From the NCBI GenBank assembly GCA_035570235.1, contig DATMML010000015.1, positions 168,131-232,130 on the forward strand: a stretch of DNA of 64,000 nucleotides, written 5' to 3'. The notes beneath the pieces were generated by a model that did not search any database, was not told where the DNA came from, and was given only the letters and a program-made list of their open reading frames with translations. A program made the position numbers and the translations under genes. The stretch is from Vicinamibacteria bacterium (GTDB lineage: Bacteria; Acidobacteriota; Vicinamibacteria; Fen-336). Below are positions 44,880 through 52,505 of this stretch, piece by piece (position 1 is the stretch's first letter; each line of letters begins with the position of its first letter).

Positions 44880-45760
44880 ACCTGCTCCTCCTCCGGGCGG
44901 GGGGGCTGGGGGATATCCTCCTTCTCCGCCGCGCGGTGGCGGCTCTGCAGCGAGCCGGCCACCGCGTCGGCCTGCTCGCCCCCACGCGGGCGGGGGCCGC
45001 TCTCCGAGGGCGGGGGGTGGGCGAGGTCTCCGAGCTGTTCGATTGGGAGGGCGCCGAGGTGGCCGCGCTCCTTGCCGGCGACGCCCCGCGGGGAGGTCCC
45101 TTGGAGGAACACCTGCGCGGCTGCCAAGCGGTCCTGGCCTACACGCGCAGCCTTCCCGTCATCGAGGCCCTGCAGCGCCGGGTGCCGCGCGTGGTCGCCC
45201 ACGACCCCGACCCGCGCTCCGGACATGCCTCGCGCTGGCTCGCTGATCCCGTGCGGGCGTGGGGAGCCGACCCCGATCTGCTTCCGCCCCCCCTCACCCC
45301 CAGCCCCCAAGAAGAGGATGCCGCAGCCGCTTTCTGCCGGGCTCTTCCCCGGGGCTTCGTGGCCCTCCACCCCGGAAGCGGGGCTCCCGCCAAGACCTGG
45401 CCCACCGAACGCTTCCACGCCCTGGCCACGGCGCTCTCTCCCGACCGTCCGTGGCTCCTCGTCCGCGGCCCCGCAGAGCCGGTCGGCCCCGCTCCCCCCG
45501 GAGCCGTGGTCGCGTCCGAGCTGCCTCTTCGCCTCCTGGGGGCGGTGCTGGCCCGGGCGGGCCTCTACGTGGGGAACGACTCGGGCGTCAGCCACCTGGC
45601 GGCGGCAGAGGGCGCTCCCACCCTGGCCCTCTTCGGGCCCACCGCGCCCGAGGTCTGGTCGCCCCTCGGCCCGCGGGTGCTGACCCTGCGCGCGCCGGGG
45701 AGGGCGATGGGCGAGATCGCGGTGGAGGAGGTGGCCGCGAAGGCGGACCTTCTCAGGTGA
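44876..45760 (+). CDS. glycosyltransferase family 9 (heptosyltransferase-like), CTG start
   Basis: A 294-aa GT-B enzyme of the ADP-heptose transferase family. The N-terminal donor-fold motif NLLLLRAGGLGDILLLRRAV only exists if translation begins at the CTG at 44876-44878, which overlaps the upstream stop as CTGA; the first GTG in frame (44934 region) would remove this strand and the glycine loop. The C-terminal domain has HPGSGAPAKTWPTERF, LYVGNDSGVSHLAAAEG and LALFGPTAPEVW, typical GT9. It probably adds a core sugar to lipopolysaccharide or another envelope glycan. It converges on the anti-sigma gene with an 8-bp overlap. Confidence 0.82.
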   Translation: MNLLLLRAGGLGDILLLRRAVAALQRAGHRVGLLAPTRAGAALRGRGVGEVSELFDWEGAEVAALLAGDAPRGGPLEEHLRGCQAVLAYTRSLPVIEALQRRVPRVVAHDPDPRSGHASRWLADPVRAWGADPDLLPPPLTPSPQEEDAAAAFCRALPRGFVALHPGSGAPAKTWPTERFHALATALSPDRPWLLVRGPAEPVGPAPPGAVVASELPLRLLGAVLARAGLYVGNDSGVSHLAAAEGAPTLALFGPTAPEVWSPLGPRVLTLRAPGRAMGEIAVEEVAAKADLLR

Positions 45761-46484
45761 GGGGGGGCCAGACGTCGAGCCGGCTGATCAGGCGGTAAAC
45801 GCTCACCGCCACCGGGCGGCCGTGCAGGCGCACCGGCTCGAAGCGCTCGCGACGGAGGGCATCCACGACCGGGCGTGCGCGCTCGAAGTCCCCCCCCAGG
45901 AGGGTGACCATGGACACGCTGCCGTCTCGCGCCACCACCGTCTCCAGGAAGAGCGTCCCCTCGTTCATCCCCGCCAGCACGCTCTCGGGCAGGCTTCCCC
46001 CCTCCCGAGTGTGGGGAAGGCTCACCTCCGCAGAGGGGAATAGGGGGTTGCTCTCCGTCCCGTGGGCGGCGGGAACCCTCGGATCCCAGACCTCGCCCAG
46101 GACCCGGACCGAGGCCGGCGGCAGGGGTCCCGTGTCTTCATTAAGAAGAAGAAAGGTGGCGAGCACCGCGAAAAGGATGAGGGCGGCCGGGATCAGGCTG
46201 GGCAGAAAGAGCGGACGCGCGGCGGAGAAGGACCGGAACAGCAGGGCCAGGCCGGGACCACGGCTCTCCACCTCCAGACGATCCAGGACCCGCGCGGCCA
46301 CCGACTCGCAAGGCGAGAGGTTCGGAAGGTCGCTCACGAGCTGGGAGGCGGCGCACAGGGACTCCGCCCGCCCCCGGCAGTCGGGACAGGCGGCGAGGTG
46401 GACGTCGATGGCCCGGGCCTCCCCCGCGCCAAGGTCCCCGTCCAGGTACGCAGACAGCACGGGTACGACGGCTCGGCACCTCAT
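45753..46484 (-). CDS. zinc-finger anti-sigma factor fused to a TonB-like C-terminal domain
   Basis: A 243-aa single-pass membrane protein. The N-terminal 45 residues form a zinc-binding anti-sigma domain (HLAACPDC, with an upstream Cys and His). A transmembrane helix lies near residues 95-115 (LPSLIPAALILFAVLATFLLL). The periplasmic part ends in a TonB-C-like fold (GTLFLETVVARDGSVSMVTL, ALRRERFEPVRLHGRPVAVSVY). It should hold the adjacent ECF sigma factor inactive. The ATG overlaps the sigma stop (ATGA). A TonB-type sensor domain on an anti-sigma factor is uncommon. Confidence 0.82.
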   Translation of the reverse strand: MRCRAVVPVLSAYLDGDLGAGEARAIDVHLAACPDCRGRAESLCAASQLVSDLPNLSPCESVAARVLDRLEVESRGPGLALLFRSFSAARPLFLPSLIPAALILFAVLATFLLLNEDTGPLPPASVRVLGEVWDPRVPAAHGTESNPLFPSAEVSLPHTREGGSLPESVLAGMNEGTLFLETVVARDGSVSMVTLLGGDFERARPVVDALRRERFEPVRLHGRPVAVSVYRLISRLDVWPPLT

Positions 46485-47119
46485 GGCCACCCGTTCTCCC
46501 CCACGCGCTCGAGAAGGCTCCGGCGCAGGGCCTCCCGGGCCCTCGCCAGGCGGCTCTTCACCGTGCCCTCGGGCAGGGAGAGAGCGGCCGCGATGGCCTC
46601 ACAGGAGAGCCCCTCCACCTGGCGCAGCAGCAGGATGGCGCGGTGGTGGAAGGAGAGCGACAGGAGCGCCGCTTGCACGAGTAGCGCGGTCTCCCGCTGG
46701 CGGACCTGCTCGTAGGGGCTCGCCCCGCCCTGCCCGGAAGCGGCAAGGCGCGCCTCATCCCTCACCGTCAGCTCCTCGAGCGGACGCGAACGACTCCGCC
46801 GACGGCGGCGCCACCACCGCAGACGGTTGTGGCAGCGGTTGACCACGATCCGGTAGATCCACGTCTTGAGACTGCTTCGGCCTTCGAACCGGCCCAGGGT
46901 TCGGTAGACCTGAAGGAACACCTCCTGGGCGATGTCCCGCGCCTCCTCGGGATCGCCGGTCAGGCGGGCGGCCAAATTGAAGACCATCCCTTCGTGCAGG
47001 GCCACCAAGCGGGCGAAGGCCTGAGCGTCCCCCTGCCGGCAGCGCTCCACGAGGGGGCCCTCCTGGACCGCTCCCCGCAGCGTTTCCAGCGACCCGAGCG
47101 ACATCTCCCCCGTGGTCAT
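46481..47119 (-). CDS. ECF-family RNA polymerase sigma factor
   Basis: A 212-aa sigma factor with region 2 (DAQAFARLVALHEGMVFNLA, DIAQEVFLQVYRTLGRFEGR, TWIYRIVVNRCHNRLR) and region 4 (LLSLSFHHRAILLLRQVEG, EAIAAALSLPEGTVKSRLAR). An Arg-rich stretch separates them. The start is uncertain: ATG at 47117-47119 (GCGGAG upstream) or a GTG at 47152. It is coupled to its anti-sigma gene and preceded by ampG, within whose end an ECF-like promoter can be proposed. Confidence 0.92.
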   Translation of the reverse strand: MTTGEMSLGSLETLRGAVQEGPLVERCRQGDAQAFARLVALHEGMVFNLAARLTGDPEEARDIAQEVFLQVYRTLGRFEGRSSLKTWIYRIVVNRCHNRLRWWRRRRRSRSRPLEELTVRDEARLAASGQGGASPYEQVRQRETALLVQAALLSLSFHHRAILLLRQVEGLSCEAIAAALSLPEGTVKSRLARAREALRRSLLERVGENGWP

Positions 47120-47176
47120 CGCGGCTCCGCTCGTTGTCGACTTGGACACCACTCCTGCCCCCGTGGTTCCCCCTGA

Positions 47177-47206
47177 ATCTTACCCTGGGCGCCCGGAGTT
47201 ATTCCC
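47177..47206 (-). promoter_or_regulatory. possible ECF-type promoter of the sigma/anti-sigma pair
   Basis: On the minus strand GGGAATA (47200-47206) lies 17 bp before TAAGAT (47177-47182), overlapping the ampG stop. GGAAT is a common core of ECF -35 elements, and ECF factors often activate their own gene. The match is short and may be chance. Confidence 0.3.
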
Positions 47207-48772
47207 ATCCGCAGCGGGACCGGACCCCTCCCCCCGCCCACCCCGCGCGACCAAGGCGGCGGCGGAAGCCACCCCCGCGGCCAGCGTGAGGACGGTCAGG
47301 CCCGCAGCCGTCGTCCAGTCCGCGAGGCTCTGCGGGGCCAGGGCCGCCCGCAGGGCGCCCCCGAAGTCGAATCCCCTTTCCGCCCGGCGGCTGGCCAGGC
47401 CCCCCACCAGCCCCACGGTGAGCAGGCCGAGCGTCGCCCCCGCGAGCGCTCCCCCCGCCGCGCGGAGCAGCAGAGCGGCGCGTGAGAGGGGAGAGTCGGG
47501 CCCCCGCGCCGCCACCTGGAAATCAGGCTCGCGGGCCCCCCAAGGAACGAACCGGGCGAGGAGGACCAGGCCCGGGAGGCCCATGAAGACGGAGAAGACA
47601 AAGAAGTCCCGCCAGCCGATGGCGTCCGCCATCACCCCCGCCACGGGGCCGCAGAGGATCCGGGGTAGCGTGAAGAGGCTCGACAGAAGAGCGTACTGGG
47701 TGGCGGAGAAGCGCTTTTGGGTCAGGCGCAGGAGGAGCACGCCGAAGGCTCCCGCGGCCATGCCGCTCGTGCCCAGCTCCAGGGCCTGCGCCCCGTACAT
47801 GAGCGGTCGGTTCACGCCCACCTCCGCTACCGCTGCGTATCCGAGGTTGGCGAAGACTTGCAGGAAGCCGAAGACCCAGAGCGCGCGGCCCAGGCCCAGG
47901 GTCTGGGTGAGCACACCTCCGAGGATCGTCCCCGCCACCGCCGCCGTTTGACCGATGGTGGCGGTAGCCACGCCCACGTCGAAGTCCTGGTAGCCCACCT
48001 GCACCAGGAAGGGGCGGATCAAGGCTTGGCTGAGGTTGTCGCTCAGCTTGTAGAGGACCACGAAGGCCAGGATCTCGAGCGCGCGACGCTGGGCCAGGAA
48101 GTCCACGAGCGGTGCCCACACGGCCTCGCGCAGGGTGCGGGGTGCGCCGGGAACGACTTCCGGTTCGGGGGCAAACCAGGTCACGAGCATCAAGGGTAGG
48201 TAGGCGAGGGCGAGGAGGGCGTTCACGAGCGCCCAGGAGGTCTCCGCGGCCAGGGTGATGGAGACGCCCCCCGAGACGAGCATGGCCGCCCGGTAAAGGG
48301 CCACCCGCGCCCCCACCGCGACGCCATGCTCCTCCCGGCGGAGCACCTCCACCGCGTAGGCGTCGATGGCGATGTCCTGGGTGGCGGCGGCAAAGGCGAT
48401 GGCCAGGGCCAGCGACCCGATGACCCACACCGCCCGCGGCTGGCCCGAGACCGCGGACAGCCCGAGGCCAAGGGCGACGAGCGCTACCTGGCTCACGAGG
48501 ATCCATCCCCGCTTGCGACCGAGGAAGGGGAGCGGGTAAGCATCCATGGAGGGCGACCACAGCAGCTTGAAGGTCCAGGGGGCCTGGGCCAGGCCGAACA
48601 GACCGATGACCTTGATGTCCACCCCCGCCCGAGCCATCCAGGTCGGGATGGCGATCCAGACCAAGCCCAGGGGCAGGCCCGAAGAAAACGATAGGAGGAC
48701 GACGGAAAGGAGCCGCCAGCTTCCGGCGACGGCGCGGAGGCTCTGCCAGGTGGTCAGCTTGCTCGAACTCAT
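47180..48772 (-). CDS. ampG: AmpG-like muropeptide permease (MFS)
   Basis: A 530-aa major-facilitator transporter with about fourteen hydrophobic segments. SGLPLGLVWIAIPTWMARAG and APWTFKLLWSPSMDAYPL at the N-terminus, then ATQDIAIDAYAVEVL, are characteristic of AmpG, which imports anhydromuropeptides for peptidoglycan recycling. The ATG MSSSKLTT is preferred. It is divergent from the porin gene. Specificity for muropeptides is a family inference. Confidence 0.87.
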   Translation of the reverse strand: MSSSKLTTWQSLRAVAGSWRLLSVVLLSFSSGLPLGLVWIAIPTWMARAGVDIKVIGLFGLAQAPWTFKLLWSPSMDAYPLPFLGRKRGWILVSQVALVALGLGLSAVSGQPRAVWVIGSLALAIAFAAATQDIAIDAYAVEVLRREEHGVAVGARVALYRAAMLVSGGVSITLAAETSWALVNALLALAYLPLMLVTWFAPEPEVVPGAPRTLREAVWAPLVDFLAQRRALEILAFVVLYKLSDNLSQALIRPFLVQVGYQDFDVGVATATIGQTAAVAGTILGGVLTQTLGLGRALWVFGFLQVFANLGYAAVAEVGVNRPLMYGAQALELGTSGMAAGAFGVLLLRLTQKRFSATQYALLSSLFTLPRILCGPVAGVMADAIGWRDFFVFSVFMGLPGLVLLARFVPWGAREPDFQVAARGPDSPLSRAALLLRAAGGALAGATLGLLTVGLVGGLASRRAERGFDFGGALRAALAPQSLADWTTAAGLTVLTLAAGVASAAALVARGGRGEGSGPAADGNNSGRPG

Positions 48773-48797
48773 CCCGGGGAGGCGGCCTCCGGCCGCG

Positions 48798-48806
48798 AGC
48801 ATAACA
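48798..48806 (-). promoter_or_regulatory. extended -10 promoter of ampG
   Basis: On the minus strand TGT followed by TATGCT forms an extended -10. Transcription would start near 48791, about 20 nt before the ampG ATG. A GC-rich GGAGG-containing leader follows. Confidence 0.45.
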
Positions 48807-48827
48807 TCGGGCCCCGTGGTCGCGGCT

Positions 48828-48833
48828 TATACT
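48828..48833 (+). promoter_or_regulatory. -10 element of the porin/cupredoxin/two-component operon
   Basis: TATACT, a near-perfect -10, ends at 48833. The predicted start near 48840 is 3 nt before the ATG at 48843, so the message would be leaderless; the ATG at 48834 would lie outside it. The -35 region is not recognisable. Confidence 0.5.
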
Positions 48834-48842
48834 ATGAAGTCC

Positions 48843-50033
48843 ATGAGCCGCCGGGTCCGCTTCGGCCTCGTCATGACCCTGGCCCTCCCCGCCGCCCCCG
48901 CCCCCGCCGCCGACCCCATCGTGCTCTTCGGGGGCCGGGTCACGCTGGGAGGCGAAGTCAATCTCACCTTCGCCCCTGAGGACGACGGCTATTTCAACTA
49001 CGACGGCTACCGGAACAATACCCTCCGGCGGGCCCGGCTGGGCGTGGCGGCGGGACTGCGGGCGGGCGACCACCTGGCCCTGGTCACCCAGGTCCTGAGC
49101 GACAACTTGGGCACCCCGCGCATCTACGCCCTCTACCTGCGGGCGCACCCGTGGAAGGAGCGGTCGTTCGACATCCAGGTCGGCCGCATCCCCCCCGTTT
49201 TCGGGGCCTTCCCCCGGGAGGGCTACGGCCCGGATCGTCCCTTAGTCGGCTACCCGCTCGCCTATCAGTACCTCACCTCGCTGCGGCCCGATGCCGCCCC
49301 CGCCTCCGCCGATGGTCTTCTGGCCATGCGGGGGCGGGGCTGGCTGACCCAGTACCCGATCGGCTCCCCTGCCCCCGCGAACGGCCTCCCCTTGGTGGAC
49401 GCGGATCGCTGGGACACCGGCTTCCAGGTCCGCGTCGGATCGGAGCCCCTGGAAGCGAGCGCGGCCGTCACCCAGGGCACGTTGTCCGATCCGCGCTTCT
49501 CCGACAACAACGACGGCAAACAGCTCTCCGGCCGTCTGGCCTGGCGTCCCCTCATCGGCCTGGTGGTGGGGGTCTCGGGGGCACGGGGCCCCTACCTGTC
49601 CAAGGTCGTCCAGCAGGCCGCCGGCGGCGCGAGCGGCAGCTCCCAGACCGCCTGGGGCCTCGACCTCGAATATTCGCGCGACTATTGGCTCTTCCGGGTC
49701 GAGGCGGTGGGGAGCGCCTGGGACGTCCCCGTGCTCAGGCCGCCCCTGCTCCACGGCCCCGTCCGGGCGCTGGGCCTGGACGGGGAGGCCCGCTACAAGA
49801 TCGCCCCTGGTCTCTACGTGGCGGCCCGCCTGGACCATCTGGGGTTCAGCACGGTGGAAGGCTCCGCCGGGCCCCGGTCTTGGGATGCTCCGGTCTGGCG
49901 GGTGGAGGGCGGCCTCGGCTACTCGGTGCGGCGCGACCTCCTCTTCAAGCTCGTTTACCAGCACAACTGGAAGGACGGTGGCCCCCTGCGAAGCCAGGGT
50001 TTCCTCGCCGCCCAGCTCCTCTTCTGGCTCTAG
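48843..50033 (+). CDS. outer-membrane porin-like beta-barrel protein
   Basis: A 396-aa outer-membrane protein. Signal peptide MSRRVRFGLVMTLALPAAPAPAA, then alternating beta strands (ARLGVAAGLRAGDHLALVTQVL, FDIQVGRIPPVFGAF, LVVGVSGARGPYLSKVV, DLEYSRDYWLFRVEAVGSAW) and an aromatic C-terminus QLLFWL, typical of a barrel. The length and strand pattern fit a phosphate-selective or generic porin fold, but the substrate is unknown. It is 1 nt before the cupredoxin gene, so it may transport copper or a complex for that protein. Confidence 0.78.
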   Translation: MSRRVRFGLVMTLALPAAPAPAADPIVLFGGRVTLGGEVNLTFAPEDDGYFNYDGYRNNTLRRARLGVAAGLRAGDHLALVTQVLSDNLGTPRIYALYLRAHPWKERSFDIQVGRIPPVFGAFPREGYGPDRPLVGYPLAYQYLTSLRPDAAPASADGLLAMRGRGWLTQYPIGSPAPANGLPLVDADRWDTGFQVRVGSEPLEASAAVTQGTLSDPRFSDNNDGKQLSGRLAWRPLIGLVVGVSGARGPYLSKVVQQAAGGASGSSQTAWGLDLEYSRDYWLFRVEAVGSAWDVPVLRPPLLHGPVRALGLDGEARYKIAPGLYVAARLDHLGFSTVEGSAGPRSWDAPVWRVEGGLGYSVRRDLLFKLVYQHNWKDGGPLRSQGFLAAQLLFWL

Positions 50034-50034
50034 G

Positions 50035-50721
50035 ATGCCCGCACCCCTGGCTCTCCACCTCTTGGCCGTGACCGCGCTGCTGGGCGCGGGCGGAGGACAG
50101 GTCGCGGTCGCCTCCGCCCTGGCTCCCTCTGGCTCCATCCGGGGTCGCGTGGAACTGCGCCGCGTCCCCCCGCCCGTGGAGCCGCGCCTGGCGGTGAACG
50201 ATCTCGGGATGCCGGCCCCCCGCGACCTTCCCGACCGGCGGCGAAGCGTGGTTTACCTCGAGACCGCCCCCCGGGGCGCCTTCGAGGACGCGGAGAGGCC
50301 GCGGGCCACCCTGGATCAGCGCAATCAGACCTTCGTGCCCTACGTTCTGGCCGTCATCGTGGGGACGACGGTGGACTTTCCCAACAACGACCGCACCTAT
50401 CACAACGTCTTCTCGTTCTCGAAAGCCCGGCGCTTCGACCTCGGCCGCTACGGCCGTGGACAATCCAAGGCCGTCCGCTTCGACGAGCCGGGGGTGGTGA
50501 GGGTGTTCTGCGAGATCCACTCCCACATGAGCGCGTTTGTCCTCGTCTTCGCCCACCGCTACTTCGCGGTGACAGATGCCGAGGGCCGGTATCACATCGA
50601 CGACGTTCCCCCCGGCACCTATACGGTGGTGGCCTGGACAGACGGGGAGGCGCGCCAGGCTCGCGCGGTGCGGGTGCCCGAGGGTGGGGGGTCCGTGGAG
50701 CTCGACTTCGCCCCCAACTGA
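50035..50721 (+). CDS. exported cupredoxin (type 1 copper) with C-terminal carboxypeptidase-regulatory-like segment
   Basis: A 228-aa secreted blue-copper-like protein. Likely ligands are His123 (TYHNVFSFS), Cys159, His162 and Met165 (FCEIHSHMS), an amicyanin-like Cys-x2-His-x2-Met loop. The N-terminal half has a short Pro-rich region; the C-terminal GRYHIDDVPPGTYTVVAWTDG is a carboxypeptidase-regulatory-like (beta-sandwich) motif. Such proteins are often labelled methylamine-utilization in databases without proof. It sits between porin and sensor-kinase genes, 4 nt before the latter, and may be the protein whose state the kinase monitors. Confidence 0.82.
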   Translation: MPAPLALHLLAVTALLGAGGGQVAVASALAPSGSIRGRVELRRVPPPVEPRLAVNDLGMPAPRDLPDRRRSVVYLETAPRGAFEDAERPRATLDQRNQTFVPYVLAVIVGTTVDFPNNDRTYHNVFSFSKARRFDLGRYGRGQSKAVRFDEPGVVRVFCEIHSHMSAFVLVFAHRYFAVTDAEGRYHIDDVPPGTYTVVAWTDGEARQARAVRVPEGGGSVELDFAPN

Positions 50722-50725
50722 CACC

Positions 50726-52504
50726 ATGAAGCTGCTCTCCTCCCTCCAGAATCGGATCTTCCTGGCCAGCGCCCTCCTGGCCATCCTCTCCATTACCTTC
50801 GCCATCCGTTTTGTCACCGTCAGAGTAACGGGGGAAGCGGAGCAGGAGCTGCGCCGCGGCCTGGTGGAGGCGGGAGACCTCGTGGAACAACAGCATGCGG
50901 CCCGCCTCGAGACCCTCACCGTCATGGCCCGGCTCATCGCGGATCTACCCAAGCTCAAGGCGGTGGTGGACACGGGCGACCCTCCGACCGTGCAGCCCCT
51001 GGCCCAGGATTACAAGGCCCGGGTGCGGGCGGACGTCTGCGTGGTCACCGGCCGGCGGGGGCAGGTGCTGGTCGCGATCGGCGCTCCGGCCGCGGAGATG
51101 GAGGGCAGCCCCGCCGTGCGCACCGCCCTCGCGGGGCGGGAGTCGGTGACCTTCCGCCCCGCTCCGGGTGGCCTCCTCGAGATCGTCACCGTGCCCGTGG
51201 CCATCGGTCCCGATCCCCCCGAGGTGGCGGGAACCCTGAGCCTCGGCTTCGCCCTCGACGACGCCCTCGCCGCGCGGTTCAAGGCGGTGACGGAGAGCGA
51301 GGTCGCCTTCGCCCTCGATGGCCAGCTGCGGGCAGCCACCCTCCCAGGGGGGCGCGGCCCCGCCCTCTCCAGCGTTCTGGAGAGCGACGCCATCGCAACC
51401 GTGCTTCTGGACGGCGCAGAGTACGTGGCCCTGCGGCACCCCCTCTACGCCCCCGCCGGCCCCCGGGCCCCCATGGCCGTCATCCTGCGCTCGCGGACGG
51501 AGCGCCTCCGTTTCGTGCGTACTCTGGACGCGGCCCTGCTCGTCGCGGCCCTCATCGCGGTTCTGGTGGCGGTCCTGCTCAGCTACGCGGTGGCCCGCAC
51601 CGTGACCCGCCCCCTCTCCGTCATCACCGCCACCATGAGGGAAATGGCGGCCACCGGCGACCTCACCCGCAAGATCCCGGGGGGCCGCGTCTGGGACGAC
51701 GAGGACGCCCACCTCCTCGCCCGCACCTTCAACAGCCTCACGGACGCCATCGCGCGCTTCCAGCGCGAGGCCGCGCTGCGGGAGCGCCTCTCCGCGCTCG
51801 GCCGCCTCTCCACCGTCATCGCCCACGAGGTAAGAAATCCGCTCATGATCATCAAGGCCTCCCTAACGACCCTCCGCCGCGAGGGGGTGCCCACTCCGGA
51901 GCTCAGGGAAGCGGCGGCGGACATCGACCACGAAGTGGCCCGCCTCGACCGCACGGTCAGCGACGTCCTCGACTTCGCGCGTCCGGTCCGGCTGGAGTAC
52001 GCGCCCACCGACCTCAACGCATTGTGCCGGGAGGCCGCCGTTTCCACCCTCTCCGGGGATTCGTCCCCCGCCGTGCACTTCTCCCTCGACCCCGGTCTAA
52101 ACCGGGTCGTCACGGACGGGGAGCGGCTGCGCACCGCCCTCGCCAACATCCTGTCCAACGCCTGGGAGTCGGTGCGGGCCCGGGGGCCCCTGCCCGCGCC
52201 CACGGGCGACGCCACCGCCGACATCGATCTTGAGACCGTGGCTCTCTCCCCCGACCGCGCCGCCATCGTGGTGCGGGACCGCGGAGTGGGCATCGACCCC
52301 GCGGATCTGCCCCACGTTTTCGAGCCCTATTTCACAACCAAGCGCACGGGGACCGGGCTCGGCCTCGCTATCGCCAAGAACATCATCGATTCGCTGGGGG
52401 GCACGCTCTCCGCCCAGAACCGCCCCCCCGAAGGGGCGGAGGTCCGGATCGAGCTGCCCACCGCGGAGCCGCGCCCCTCCGCCACCGCCCCCGGGGCCGC
52501 CTGA
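50726..52504 (+). CDS. membrane sensor histidine kinase
   Basis: A 592-aa kinase. Transmembrane helix 1 is at residues 11-31; a periplasmic sensor domain of about 235 residues (Cache-like, 32-267); helix 2 at 268-290; HAMP at about 290-345; HisKA with phospho-acceptor His367 in VIAHEVRNPLMIIKAS; HATPase with NILSNAWESV, DRGVGIDPADL and GTGLGLAIAKN. It is the partner of the NtrC-type regulator 1 nt downstream. The sensed signal is not visible; copper or a redox cue is inferred from neighbours. Confidence 0.94.
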   Translation: MKLLSSLQNRIFLASALLAILSITFAIRFVTVRVTGEAEQELRRGLVEAGDLVEQQHAARLETLTVMARLIADLPKLKAVVDTGDPPTVQPLAQDYKARVRADVCVVTGRRGQVLVAIGAPAAEMEGSPAVRTALAGRESVTFRPAPGGLLEIVTVPVAIGPDPPEVAGTLSLGFALDDALAARFKAVTESEVAFALDGQLRAATLPGGRGPALSSVLESDAIATVLLDGAEYVALRHPLYAPAGPRAPMAVILRSRTERLRFVRTLDAALLVAALIAVLVAVLLSYAVARTVTRPLSVITATMREMAATGDLTRKIPGGRVWDDEDAHLLARTFNSLTDAIARFQREAALRERLSALGRLSTVIAHEVRNPLMIIKASLTTLRREGVPTPELREAAADIDHEVARLDRTVSDVLDFARPVRLEYAPTDLNALCREAAVSTLSGDSSPAVHFSLDPGLNRVVTDGERLRTALANILSNAWESVRARGPLPAPTGDATADIDLETVALSPDRAAIVVRDRGVGIDPADLPHVFEPYFTTKRTGTGLGLAIAKNIIDSLGGTLSAQNRPPEGAEVRIELPTAEPRPSATAPGAA

Positions 52505-52505
52505 G

